NCBI GenBank assembly: GCA_031275085.1
Contig: JAISPG010000069.1
Coordinates: 124,001 to 188,000 of the forward strand
Length of the DNA: 64,000 nucleotides
Source of the DNA: Bacteroidales bacterium
GTDB lineage: Bacteria; Bacteroidota; Bacteroidia; Bacteroidales; ML635J-15
Reading direction: 5' to 3'
Every line of letters starts with the position of its first letter. The first letter of the stretch is position 1. Shown in pieces: positions 38,092 to 46,545 of the stretch. The notes beneath the pieces were generated by a model. It did no database searches. It was given only the letters and a program-made list of their open reading frames with translations, and had not been told where the DNA came from. The position numbers and the translations under genes are program-made.

Positions 38092-38111
38092 GTGCGGATG
38101 AAGGAGCTCGA
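38092..38111 (-). other. tRNA 3'-end-like scar (candidate attachment-site relic)
   Basis: On the minus strand the sequence reads like the T-loop and acceptor 3' part of a tRNA (ctcgag...catccgcac), but the partner stems are missing. The same 20 bases, with one change, recur at 63163-63182 in the same orientation, also followed by a hairpin. Integrating elements often leave such tRNA ends as attachment sites. Confidence 0.5.
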
Positions 38112-38184
38112 GTCGCTAAAAAATGACTTGAAAGTTTATCTCCCTTTTTGTGTCAAAAATTGCTTTGTAAAACAGATTTGATAA

Positions 38185-39273
38185 TCAAATTTTATCTTCT
38201 TTAACAAATGTCTCCATCTCCTGTATTATTTCCATCGTTCGCTGCTTATTCAATCCTGTTTTAGCAGCAACAGCCATTATATCATCAATTGTCGGTTCGC
38301 CGGTGTTGTTGATAGTTGTGGTATGGAAACCGTTAAATCCGCTGCTCGGCAAAAGATCGTAAGCAGGAGAAAGCTTCCATTCCCCATTAATTAATTGAAA
38401 AGAAAAGTTTTTTGCATGATCGTCTCGGTTCTTGATGGCAACATTAAATACCATTTGACGGAAAAGTGCATATACTTCTTCCATGTTTTTAGTAAGGATA
38501 TGGCATAATTGTAATAAATCTCCATAATCTAAACTTGGCACACGGTAATCCGCATTCAAAAGTCCGGCAGCGCTTACCGTATGGATTTTGCCATCATGTG
38601 TTCTGTCAAACCGCTCCACTCCAAAATATTTTCCTTCAAAAAGTTTGGTTTCAGGCATCTTGATACCGCATTTTTTGGCAAGCAATGAGTACTTATACTC
38701 TATTTCTCCGATATTTGGCGGATCCATTGTCGTCTTAAACTTGACGAGCCATTCCTTACCGTCAATTTTGACAAACACTTTCGGTCTCGCTCCACCCGAA
38801 GAACCTCCGTATTTGTACAAAGTATCCAAAGAATCCCCTTCGTAATTGGAAGTAAGAATCTTTTCCGCTTCATTTGCCAAATTATCAAAATCGATAATTC
38901 CATCTGCTGTAGATTCACTATAATCCGGTCGATATTCCAAGGCTCCGCGTCCGGTATTGCCAATTAATGCCAATCTTTGAAGAATAGTTAGCTTATACGG
39001 ATTAATTCCTTTGCTTTGAAGATACCTGTCGAGAATCAAATTTCCCCAACCATCAGGAAGACTGTCATCGAATACGCCGAAATTTCCATTAAAAGGAGTG
39101 CGTTTGGCAAGAAACAGTTCCTTTTTAAGCAGAAGATAGAACGGAGAAATAGAATTTCCAGACAATAAATAGTCGGAATCGTACTCAAAAGCACAAAGAG
39201 AATCGGGTGTCATTGCAATCCGCCCAACTTTTGCAGCGTTCATAAAAACTTCTATGACTTTTACTTTATTCAT
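38185..39273 (-). CDS. hipA: HipA-type serine/threonine kinase toxin
   Basis: The 362 residues have the HipA N-terminal domain (FGVFDDSLPDGWGNLILDRYL), the ATP-loop-like GGSSGGARPK, and the kinase loop NRDDHAKNF (about 282-290) with the metal-site YDLLPS after it. HipA toxins phosphorylate glutamyl-tRNA synthetase or other targets and slow translation. The gene overlaps hipB by 8 bases, the standard antitoxin-first order. Length is at the short end of full HipA (about 400-440), so the N-terminal HipA-type subdomain may be compact. Confidence 0.9.
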   Translation of the reverse strand: MNKVKVIEVFMNAAKVGRIAMTPDSLCAFEYDSDYLLSGNSISPFYLLLKKELFLAKRTPFNGNFGVFDDSLPDGWGNLILDRYLQSKGINPYKLTILQRLALIGNTGRGALEYRPDYSESTADGIIDFDNLANEAEKILTSNYEGDSLDTLYKYGGSSGGARPKVFVKIDGKEWLVKFKTTMDPPNIGEIEYKYSLLAKKCGIKMPETKLFEGKYFGVERFDRTHDGKIHTVSAAGLLNADYRVPSLDYGDLLQLCHILTKNMEEVYALFRQMVFNVAIKNRDDHAKNFSFQLINGEWKLSPAYDLLPSSGFNGFHTTTINNTGEPTIDDIMAVAAKTGLNKQRTMEIIQEMETFVKEDKI

Positions 39274-39583
39274 TGCGTGAACCTCTCTTTCTTTTTTTAA
39301 CTTCTTGTGTTTTCAATAGTTCATCTATGCTTTGATATGATTTTTTCGTAAACAATTCCGTAAAACCTTCCACATCGTCCAAAGCGATGGCACACAAAAC
39401 AAGATTGCGAAGCGTAATATATCCGGTATTCTCAAATGTACGATATGCATCATAGCCAACGCCTGCACGTTTGGCGAATGCCTTTTGTGTAAGATTTTGT
39501 TCAAGCCTTTTCTCTTTAATCCTTTGGGCAATTCCTTTCAGTATAGAATCTGGAGAAGCATTTATAATTGTGTTTATATCCAT
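39266..39583 (-). CDS. hipB: HipB-type helix-turn-helix antitoxin
   Basis: The 105 residues contain an XRE helix-turn-helix (RIKEKRLEQNLTQKAFAKRAGVGYDAYRTFENTG, about 22-55) and a basic C-terminus (EVKKRKRGSRNE). It should bind HipA and repress its own operon through the inverted repeat at 39608-39627. Its stop lies 8 bases inside hipA. Confidence 0.88.
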   Translation of the reverse strand: MDINTIINASPDSILKGIAQRIKEKRLEQNLTQKAFAKRAGVGYDAYRTFENTGYITLRNLVLCAIALDDVEGFTELFTKKSYQSIDELLKTQEVKKRKRGSRNE

Positions 39584-39607
39584 AATTAAAAACTAAAAAC
39601 ATTAATT

Positions 39608-39627
39608 ATTGTGCTTAAAAACACAAT
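39608..39627 (-). promoter_or_regulatory. Probable HipB operator
   Basis: ATTGTG-N8-CACAAT is a perfect 6-bp dyad 25 bp before the hipB start. It adjoins a minus-strand tatctttA sequence close to the -7 consensus. Confidence 0.5.
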
Positions 39628-39772
39628 TGTAAAGATAATAAAAATATGGATATATCAGCCTTATAAATCTTTTTTCAGATAAATCATATCAACAAGCTGC
39701 ATTTCTCCCTCAAAAATCGGATGATCGTAATTATCCGTGAAAAAGTTCTTTACTCTGGATTTTTCACAATCT

Positions 39773-39827
39773 TAACCACATTGTAATAATTCCTATGGAT
39801 ATCTGTAATTTACGAAAAATACTTTTG
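39773..39827 (+). promoter_or_regulatory. Pho-box promoter of the porin gene
   Basis: TAAC at 39773, TAAT at 39784 and TAAT at 39806 are 11 and 22 bp apart. The -7 box tacttttg at 39820-39827 is 14 bp after the third half-site. It is the most divergent of the four Pho-type promoters here. Confidence 0.75.
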
Positions 39828-39855
39828 CGTTGTAAAATTAATAACAGTAAAACAA

Positions 39856-41118
39856 ATGAGAAGTATTGTAATTATTTTGAGTTTCTTATGTTTCGCAAAT
39901 ATTGTTACAGCACAGACACAGGACAGTGTAAAAAAAGATGGAGAACAATCCGGAGAACAAATCCGGCAATTGGATGAAAAAGTAAAGAAACTGCAAAAAA
40001 TTAAAATTTCCGGATATATTCAAGGACAGTTCCAATGGGGAGAAGAAAATGCTTCATTAAAAGTAGGAGCGGCTAATGAAAATCCTGAAAAATCATTTAA
40101 CCGTATCGGTATTCGTCGAGGAAGAATCAAATTTGCTTACGAAGGCGATATTGCGACAGGAGTATTTCAATTAGATTTAACCGAAAAAGGTATCGGATTT
40201 AAAGATGTCTATTTTGCTGTCAAAGATCCGTGGATTAAAACATTTTCATTGAAAGCAGGTATCTTCGACCGTCCTTTTGGCTATGAAATAGGGTTCTCGT
40301 CATCTCGTCGCGAATCTCCCGAACGCTCTACATTATTTCAAACTCTATTTCCCGATGAACGCGACCTTGGTTTGATGCTTACGATTCAGGCTCCCAAAAC
40401 TTCAGCCTGGAATTTTTTGAAACTGGAAGCAGGGTTATTTGCAGGGAACGGCATAAAATTAGAAACAGATAACAGAAAAGACTTTATCACTCATCTTTCT
40501 GCCGAAAAGAAATTAGGAAAAGTTGTTACACTTAGTGGAGGAGTATCTTATTATAATGGAGGAGTTTATCAAGGATCCGATAATGTATATACGATGGATG
40601 GAAAATCGTTTGTTCTTGACAGCATGGAAAATAAAGGAAAGTTTGCCAAACGTGAATATTTTGGCTTAGATGCAAGAATCAGCATTAAAAGTGTTATCGG
40701 AACAACACAGCTAAGAGGAGAATATATAATGGGACAACAACCAGCTGTTGCAAAAAGCACGAAAAGTCCCAATGCTTCAACCTTGCCAACACACGATACG
40801 TATATTCGAAATTTTAGCGGTTGGTACATTATGTTTGTGCAAGATATCTGGGAACTTCCCTTATCTGTAGTGGCGAAATACGATGTATATAATCCCAATC
40901 GTAAAATTTCAAGCAATGAAATTGGTTTAAATGGCTCCTCTTCTGCTGATTTGGCACAAAGCACACTTGGTCTAGGTTTATTGTGGAATGCGACAAAAGA
41001 TATCCGTTTACAAGCCTATTATGAATTTAATAAAAATGAGAAATCTCAAAATGTATCGGACTATGAAAAAGATAGAAAAAATGATGTATTTACACTTAGA
41101 TTGCAATATAAATTTTAA
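39856..41118 (+). CDS. Phosphate-selective porin family protein (OprO/OprP-like)
   Basis: The 420 residues have a signal peptide (to about 20), a short coiled segment (QIRQLDEKVKKLQKI), then an anti-parallel barrel: ISGYIQGQFQWGEEN, FNRIGIRRGRIKFAYEGDIA, VFTLRLQYKF at the end. These features and the terminal aromatic residue fit Porin_O_P outer-membrane porins. Its Pho-type promoter and the pstS gene next door support phosphate uptake across the outer membrane. Confidence 0.88.
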   Translation: MRSIVIILSFLCFANIVTAQTQDSVKKDGEQSGEQIRQLDEKVKKLQKIKISGYIQGQFQWGEENASLKVGAANENPEKSFNRIGIRRGRIKFAYEGDIATGVFQLDLTEKGIGFKDVYFAVKDPWIKTFSLKAGIFDRPFGYEIGFSSSRRESPERSTLFQTLFPDERDLGLMLTIQAPKTSAWNFLKLEAGLFAGNGIKLETDNRKDFITHLSAEKKLGKVVTLSGGVSYYNGGVYQGSDNVYTMDGKSFVLDSMENKGKFAKREYFGLDARISIKSVIGTTQLRGEYIMGQQPAVAKSTKSPNASTLPTHDTYIRNFSGWYIMFVQDIWELPLSVVAKYDVYNPNRKISSNEIGLNGSSSADLAQSTLGLGLLWNATKDIRLQAYYEFNKNEKSQNVSDYEKDRKNDVFTLRLQYKF

Positions 41119-41250
41119 TTGAGAATTGAGAGTGGAGAATTGAGAATGGCGAGTTTTTCAAATGTAAAATAATTTGAGCAATGAAATTGAATTCAAAAAG
41201 ATGTAATAATAAAAAAATGGGAACAATAATTCTCCACTCTCCATTATTCT
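41119..41250. repeat. Heptanucleotide inverted-repeat pair between porin and pstS
   Basis: KGAGAAT units at 41119-41153 start right after the porin stop. ATTCTCM units at 41229-41250 end just before the pstS Pho box. The arms are inverted with about 75 bp between them. Confidence 0.85.
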
Positions 41251-41305
41251 TAACCAAACGGTAACAATTCCTATGGCATATTGTAACTATCGCATTCTAA
41301 TTTTG
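41251..41305 (+). promoter_or_regulatory. Pho-box promoter of pstS
   Basis: TAAC at 41251, 41262 and 41284 (11 and 22 bp apart) is followed by the -7 box taattttg at 41298-41305, 14 bp after the last half-site. Confidence 0.85.
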
Positions 41306-41351
41306 CCGTGAAAACAATGATAAATATCAAAATGAAAATTAACAAGAAAAA

Positions 41352-42179
41352 ATGAAAACACAATTTTTTAAAACAAGCATTTTTGCTGTAATGATTTTAG
41401 TCGCTTCAGTATTTGAAACCCAAGCACAAAAAATTAAAGGATCGGATACGATGCTGCCTCTTTCTCAAAAAGAAGCCGAAGCATTTATGAAAAAGAATCC
41501 TTCGAAAACCGTAACCGTAACAGGTGGTGGAAGCGGCGTAGGCATTTCTGCCTTAATGGAAGGAACAACCGATTTGGCGCAACTTTCCCGCAAAATAAAA
41601 TTCGATGAGAAAAAGAAATTACAAGAAAAGGGTAAAACAGTAAAAGAAGTAACTGTAGCTTATGATGCCTTGGCTGTAATTGTGCACCCAAGCAACAAAG
41701 TAACTAATCTTACCCGTGAACAATTAGAGGGCATTTTTACCGGAAAAATCAAAAACTGGAAAGAAGTAGGCGGTACAGATATGCCCATCGTTCCTTATTC
41801 TCGTGAGACATCTTCAGGCACGTATGAGTTTTTCAAAGAAAGCGTTTTGAACAAGAAAAACTATATGCCTGGAATCATGAGCATGCCTGCAACCGGAGCC
41901 ATTGTGCAGTCTATTAGTCAAACCAAAGGAGCTATTGGTTATGTGGGATTGGCGTATTTGAATAAAAGCGTAAAAGCAGTTCATGTTTCGTATGATGGCG
42001 GGAAAACGTTTGTGGAACCGTCTGTCGCTAATGCAAAAAACGAAACTTACCCAATTGTCAGACCATTATACTATTATTATGATACAAAATCTGAGGCTAA
42101 AGTAAAGGCATTTATCGACTTTGTTCTTTCTGCCGAAGGGCAAAAAATAGTTTCCGAAATAGGATTCATTAAGAAATAA
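41352..42179 (+). CDS. pstS: Phosphate ABC transporter substrate-binding protein PstS
   Basis: The 275 residues have a signal peptide (to about 25) and the phosphate-binding protein pattern: KGSDTMLPLSQ, VTGGGSGVGISALMEGTTDLAQLSR, LEGIFTGKIKNWKEVGG, and the RETSSGTYEFF loop that contacts phosphate. It delivers periplasmic phosphate to PstCA. It lies 46 bp after a strong Pho-type -7 box, and pstC follows 67 bases later. Confidence 0.93.
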   Translation: MKTQFFKTSIFAVMILVASVFETQAQKIKGSDTMLPLSQKEAEAFMKKNPSKTVTVTGGGSGVGISALMEGTTDLAQLSRKIKFDEKKKLQEKGKTVKEVTVAYDALAVIVHPSNKVTNLTREQLEGIFTGKIKNWKEVGGTDMPIVPYSRETSSGTYEFFKESVLNKKNYMPGIMSMPATGAIVQSISQTKGAIGYVGLAYLNKSVKAVHVSYDGGKTFVEPSVANAKNETYPIVRPLYYYYDTKSEAKVKAFIDFVLSAEGQKIVSEIGFIKK

Positions 42180-42180
42180 T

Positions 42181-42318
42181 TGAAAATTGAATTTGGAGTG
42201 GAGAAGAATGAAATGGAACTAATTCAATATTTAAACAGGATACAAAATGAAAAAAATAAGCCATCATAAAAAGATAAAAACCAATCATTCTCCATTCTCA
42301 ATTCTCCACTCTCAATTC
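42181..42318. repeat. Heptanucleotide inverted-repeat pair over the pstC start
   Basis: A degenerate purine arm (42181-42212) and a clear ATTCTCM arm (42286-42318) flank the pstC start codon at 42247. The second arm is translated as PFSILHSQF (pstC residues about 13-24). Confidence 0.75.
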
Positions 42319-43527
42319 ACAGAGCATTTAGCCAAAATAGTACTCACTTTCAGCGGAGGCATTACAAGCCTTGCGATTTTATTAATTGTGATTTTCCTGT
42401 TCAAAGAAGGACTTGGGTTATTTAAAAGTCCGGCAGTTGAAAAAGGTTATGCTCTCTGTGTCAATTCCTCTAATAGTATTGAACATTTAACTTCATTTCA
42501 AATTAAAGAGATTTTTGATGGAGAAATCACGGAGTGGAAAGTTGAGAATGGAGAGTTGAGAATGGAGAATGAGGAAGATAATTCTCAATTAATAGAACTG
42601 TTTCATTTTGAAGATATTTTTTCTCTTTATGATGAGGAGGAATTCGGAGAAAATTACGAATTACTTCCTGAAAAACTGGGCGAAATGATTGCTCAAAATC
42701 AAGGAATTATTGCATATATCCCTGAAGAATATCTTCCAACGGAAAATCCGAATGTAAAGATTTTGCCTTCGGAAAATATTAGTATATCCGATTTTTTTGG
42801 AGGAAAAGAATGGCTCCCCACCTCAATTCCTTCGGCTCAATTTGGCGTATTGCCGCTTATCGCAGGAACGTTGTTGGTCAGCATTTTCGCTATATTGATA
42901 GCGCTTCCTTTAGGTTTGGGTGTCGCGATTTACCTTTCGGAATTGGCGAGTGAGCGCATTCGAAAAATCATGAAACCTACCATTGAACTTTTGGCAGGGA
43001 TTCCTTCGGTGGTTTACGGATTTTTCGGATTGGTAGTCATCGTTCCTCTAATTCAAAAGATTTTCGATATTCCTGTCGGAGAAACCGCCTTTGCCGGAAG
43101 TTTGATTTTAGCGATTATGGCACTGCCGACCATTATTACCGTCGCGGAAGATTCGATGCGAAATACGCCGCGGAGTATGCGTGAAGCAAGTTTAGCCCTC
43201 GCTGCCACCAAATGGCAAACAGTCTATAAAGTGGTTATTCCATACGCCGCTTCGGGAATTTCTACAGCTGTGGTGTTGGGAATCGGACGAGCAATCGGCG
43301 AGACAATGGCTGTATTGATGGTTACGGGAAATGCCGCCGTCATTCCTCATTCACTTTTCCAACCCGTGCGGACTATTCCGGCAACTATTGCCGCAGAATT
43401 GGGCGAAGCTCCTGCCGGCGGAGCGCATTATCAATCCTTATTTCTACTCGGTTGTATTTTGTTTATTATTACGATGATTATTAGTGTTACTGCGGAAGTT
43501 CTTTCTAAAAGGAGAGTTGAGAACTAG
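42247..43527 (+). CDS. pstC: Phosphate ABC transporter permease PstC, with extra periplasmic domain
   Basis: The 426 residues end with a normal PstC permease (about 205-420; ELLAGIPSVVYGFFGLVVIVPL and the coupling loop REASLALAATKWQTVYKVV). Between helix 1 (about 31-52) and the next helix lies about 130 residues resembling PstS: SFQIKEIFDGEITEW and QGIIAYIPEEYLP match the IFTGKIKNW and gaIGYv blocks of binding proteins. The heptanucleotide repeat is translated twice, at residues 13-24 and 98-111, the latter inside this extra domain. The C-terminal RRVEN also comes from the repeat. pstA is 11.6 kb away because a defence-type operon intervenes. Confidence 0.9.
   Translation: MKKISHHKKIKTNHSPFSILHSQFTEHLAKIVLTFSGGITSLAILLIVIFLFKEGLGLFKSPAVEKGYALCVNSSNSIEHLTSFQIKEIFDGEITEWKVENGELRMENEEDNSQLIELFHFEDIFSLYDEEEFGENYELLPEKLGEMIAQNQGIIAYIPEEYLPTENPNVKILPSENISISDFFGGKEWLPTSIPSAQFGVLPLIAGTLLVSIFAILIALPLGLGVAIYLSELASERIRKIMKPTIELLAGIPSVVYGFFGLVVIVPLIQKIFDIPVGETAFAGSLILAIMALPTIITVAEDSMRNTPRSMREASLALAATKWQTVYKVVIPYAASGISTAVVLGIGRAIGETMAVLMVTGNAAVIPHSLFQPVRTIPATIAAELGEAPAGGAHYQSLFLLGCILFIITMIISVTAEVLSKRRVEN
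42531..42592. repeat. Heptanucleotide repeat inside the pstC coding sequence
   Basis: Purine units (42531-42577) are read in frame as [10 protein letters not shown] and closely followed by a short reverse unit (attctcaatt, 42580-42590). This gives a tight hairpin within the gene. Confidence 0.85.
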
Positions 43528-43532
43528 ATACA

Positions 43533-44417
43533 TTATTCATTCTCTTCATAATAATACGAATAATCAATTCCTTTCATAAACATTTCACGGCTGTCTATTT
43601 CGGTTGTGAGAGCGTTTTGCAACAAATATTTCAGTTTTGTGCTGTTTGTTGCACTAAGTACCATCGCATTGTGATACTCTTTTTTGTTGATTTTACTCCA
43701 ATCGACACAACACTTCAGGTGTTTTTTGAAAATCAAATCCAACCAAATGCGGGCGCTTCGTCCGTTGCCTTCCATGAATGGGTGAGCAATGTTCATTTCC
43801 ACATATTTATCGACAATTTCATCAAAGGTGGTTTCTGGCATTTGCTCGATTTGTTTTAGTGTGTTGTCGAGAAAGTGCGATATAGCGAACTGAAAATCGC
43901 CTTTTGAGATATTCTTTTGCCTTATTTTTCCCGCAAAATCGTATAATCCGCCGAAAATATAGGCATGGATTTGCTGCAAACTTTTTGTCATTCCGATTTC
44001 GGATTCGGCAATGAGGTTGCTCTCAAAAAAAGAATAGGCTTTTTTCTTACTTTGACCATCAATACTGTTATCGCTATACGTGAACCAATCAAGGAACGCC
44101 ATTGCTTTGTTGTTGGGAAAATGCTTGGCAAGAGAAATAACACCCTCACTGTCAAGCGTGTCAGTTAAATATTTTTTCCCATCGGGGGCTGTTAATTTCA
44201 GTTGGTTAGTGGCACTAACCAACTCATTGTTTGCTTTCCGAAGTTTGGTTTTCAGGTATTTCCAATAATTCCGCACTTTCGCATAATCGTCCTGCTCGTT
44301 CAACACGCCCACAATATCCAACACGGAGAACCACCATTTGTTGTTCTCTTCATCCCAAATGGCGCGAACTTCACGGTCGTCAAAGAAACGGATTGATATT
44401 TTTGTATTACTATTCAT
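43533..44417 (-). CDS. Fic-domain protein with Bro-N-like N-terminal domain
   Basis: The 294 residues have an N-terminal Bro-N/antirepressor-like domain (about 10-110: VRAIWDEENNKWWFSVLDIVGVL, VRNYWKYLKTKL, LTAPDGKKYLTDTLD). A Fic domain follows with the intact catalytic motif HPFMEGNGR (H212-R220). Fic enzymes transfer AMP or another nucleotide moiety to target hydroxyls. The N-terminal half is shared with the gene at 59248. It is last in the minus-strand operon, overlapping the upstream Fic gene by 8 bases, and its stop lies 6 bases from pstC's. Confidence 0.88.
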   Translation of the reverse strand: MNSNTKISIRFFDDREVRAIWDEENNKWWFSVLDIVGVLNEQDDYAKVRNYWKYLKTKLRKANNELVSATNQLKLTAPDGKKYLTDTLDSEGVISLAKHFPNNKAMAFLDWFTYSDNSIDGQSKKKAYSFFESNLIAESEIGMTKSLQQIHAYIFGGLYDFAGKIRQKNISKGDFQFAISHFLDNTLKQIEQMPETTFDEIVDKYVEMNIAHPFMEGNGRSARIWLDLIFKKHLKCCVDWSKINKKEYHNAMVLSATNSTKLKYLLQNALTTEIDSREMFMKGIDYSYYYEENE

Positions 44418-45495
44418 TGTTACTATTTTCTTTTGACGTGATTATCCAACTTCCTTTTTTATCCGATCCGACACGAGAAATAATTCCTTGTTCTTTTAAT
44501 TTCTTTATGTTATTTTCTATTGTACGTAAGGGTTTTTCTATTTTTCTTGCAATTTCTGCTTGTGTTACAGTATTGTTTTCTCCAATTATTGTCACTATTT
44601 TTTTCTGTGTTTCCGTCAGTTTTACACCACCATTTACACCACCATTTTGGTATACAGTGTCGTCTTTTTCGACATTTTCGACAAAATGAATGTGCATTTC
44701 CCTGTTCTTCAGAATATTGTTCTCGTTAAGCAAAATATTTGACAAAAATCGAACAAGATAAGTGTTAGTTCTATGAATGTTTTGCGCAATATTCTGATAA
44801 TTTGCACGAACAAGTGCGTTTCGAAAATACCACGAATGACGGGCAAACATATCATTGTTTATCTCTTTAAAACCGAGTTTACGAAGATATTTTATCAGGA
44901 ACACTGCTGTTGTTCGGGTATTTCCTTCGCCGAAAATATGAATCTGCCACAGGTCTGTCGTAAAACCTGCAATATGTTCTACAATTTGCGCGGTAGTAAG
45001 TCCTTTGTAGTTAAAGTTTTTTTCCTGTTCAAAGTCATGTTCAATCGTTTCTTTCAGTGTATTGGCGCTTGCATACAAAACGGTATCGCCATTCAAAACC
45101 CATTCGGATTTTGTGATATTGTAATCACGTATTTTTCCGGCAAATTTGTAAATGCCGGCAAACAAACGCTTGTGGATATTTAGGTACTCCGCTGATGAGA
45201 ACGAGAAAGTTTTCTCCGACAATATTTCGGCAATTCGAGCGGAAACTTTATCGGCTTCTTCGGTTTGTTCCGAATCATTTTCTAAAGGTTGCTCTTTGTA
45301 ATAAGCGTCAATTCTCTTTTTTACCTCTTCAATTGTAATATCGCCCTCGATATTCTGTTTTGCTGTTTCAATGAGATAAGCAGACGGCGTTAAGCCATCC
45401 ACCTGCTGTAAGCCAATCGCAATTTGCCAAATTTGACTTTTCTCTTTCTGAGAGGGTTCGCCTTGGCGGATATATTCGTCGAAATCATCTATCAT
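44410..45495 (-). CDS. Fic-domain protein with C-terminal winged helix
   Basis: The 361 residues have an N-terminal helical region (GLTPSAYLIETAKQNIEGDITIEEV) that resembles VbhA-type inhibitory segments of Bacteroidota Fic proteins. The Fic core has HIFGEGNTR (H186-R194), matching HxFx[DE]GNxR. The C-terminal winged helix (about 290-350: KIVTIIGENNTVTQAEIARKI) suggests DNA binding or self-regulation. It lies 11 bases after the NdpA-like gene. Confidence 0.9.
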   Translation of the reverse strand: MIDDFDEYIRQGEPSQKEKSQIWQIAIGLQQVDGLTPSAYLIETAKQNIEGDITIEEVKKRIDAYYKEQPLENDSEQTEEADKVSARIAEILSEKTFSFSSAEYLNIHKRLFAGIYKFAGKIRDYNITKSEWVLNGDTVLYASANTLKETIEHDFEQEKNFNYKGLTTAQIVEHIAGFTTDLWQIHIFGEGNTRTTAVFLIKYLRKLGFKEINNDMFARHSWYFRNALVRANYQNIAQNIHRTNTYLVRFLSNILLNENNILKNREMHIHFVENVEKDDTVYQNGGVNGGVKLTETQKKIVTIIGENNTVTQAEIARKIEKPLRTIENNIKKLKEQGIISRVGSDKKGSWIITSKENSNNE

Positions 45496-45506
45496 GTTTT
45501 TTGATT

Positions 45507-46541
45507 CTAATTTTCTTCCTTAAAATACACCTTATAATATTTTCCTTTCTCATCTTTACCCTGCTCAATGAGATTGTGGTCGCCATGAACATAAATATGG
45601 AAATTTTTATCAAGTTTTATTACGCTTTTTAATGTTCTGGCTTGCTTTTTTACGGCGCTTTCGGAAATAGTAAAGTCATCTGCAAAATCCACATCGTATT
45701 CTTTAGCGAAAGTTGATTTGTATTGATTGAATTTTTCGATTACCTCAGGCTGTCCGATTACTTCGTTGGCAAATTCCGAAAGATTGAAATTGTCTTTTTC
45801 TTTAAAAAATTTTACTGTCTTGTTCATTAAATCGGCTTGATCAGCGCCTGAAACTTCAAATTGTTGTGGAAGTTCGCTTTTAACAAAATTTTTTGTGAGC
45901 GAAATAATATTTTGTGTGTTGTAATACTCATCTTTTCGCTGACGAACGTGGAGAAAATCGCCAATCCAATATTGCGCTTCAACACCTTTGTTGGTATTAT
46001 CGACTACTGCCACAACATAACCATTCTCTTTTTCGGTGTTGAAAATCAAACAACCTTTATCTAATTTGTTGATATTGATTCCTTTTTCGCTTTCGATTTC
46101 AAAATTATCTCCCGAAGGATATACTTTCAAGAAAGTATCTTTGTTCTCCGATTTGAATAAACCGACAGCATCAACCGTTTCTCCGTCAATAATGCAGTCT
46201 TTGAAATAAACAGTATAAAATTCTCCTCCTTTGATTTTTGGGTGGGTGCTACTGTCATATAAAAGTCTTGCACAATTTTTCGATTGTTCTACAAACGTAT
46301 TATTATCTTGAAAAATACTTGTTACAAATTGATATATTGGATTCAGTTCCAAATTAGGAATAAAATAAAATTGAAATAATTCGTCCGACTTAAAACTATT
46401 ATTTATCAAGTATAAAATATCCCCTTCCGTTTTTGTGAAATCTGACAAATTATCAGAGAACCGTACTCCATCTCCATTATTTTTATTCCCAACAAAATGA
46501 ATTATTAGTTTTTCTATTTTTCCTATTTCTGTATTTTGCAT
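45507..46541 (-). CDS. NdpA/YejK-like nucleoid-associated protein
   Basis: The 344 residues fit the 37-kDa nucleoid-associated protein family: KLIIHFVGNKNNGDGVRFSD at the N-terminus, YFKDCIIDGETVDAVGLFKSENKDTFLKV, and the conserved DYWigdFL-like QYWIGDFLHVRQRKDEYYNT. It should bind nucleic acid or DNA-bound complexes. In E. coli YejK the link is to topoisomerases. Here it is sandwiched (gaps 4 and 11 bases) between an SMC-like ATPase and a Fic gene, which suggests recruitment to a defence system. Confidence 0.82.
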   Translation of the reverse strand: MQNTEIGKIEKLIIHFVGNKNNGDGVRFSDNLSDFTKTEGDILYLINNSFKSDELFQFYFIPNLELNPIYQFVTSIFQDNNTFVEQSKNCARLLYDSSTHPKIKGGEFYTVYFKDCIIDGETVDAVGLFKSENKDTFLKVYPSGDNFEIESEKGININKLDKGCLIFNTEKENGYVVAVVDNTNKGVEAQYWIGDFLHVRQRKDEYYNTQNIISLTKNFVKSELPQQFEVSGADQADLMNKTVKFFKEKDNFNLSEFANEVIGQPEVIEKFNQYKSTFAKEYDVDFADDFTISESAVKKQARTLKSVIKLDKNFHIYVHGDHNLIEQGKDEKGKYYKVYFKEEN

Positions 46542-46545
46542 AAAT

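Noticed and set aside
38092-38111. A complete tRNA gene on the minus strand
   Set aside because: The bases on the 5' side do not pair with the T-stem or acceptor stem, and no anticodon arm can be found. Only the 3' end resembles a tRNA.
44231-44689. Plus-strand frame of 152 codons over the two Fic genes
   Set aside because: It is antisense to both Fic coding regions, which carry intact catalytic motifs.
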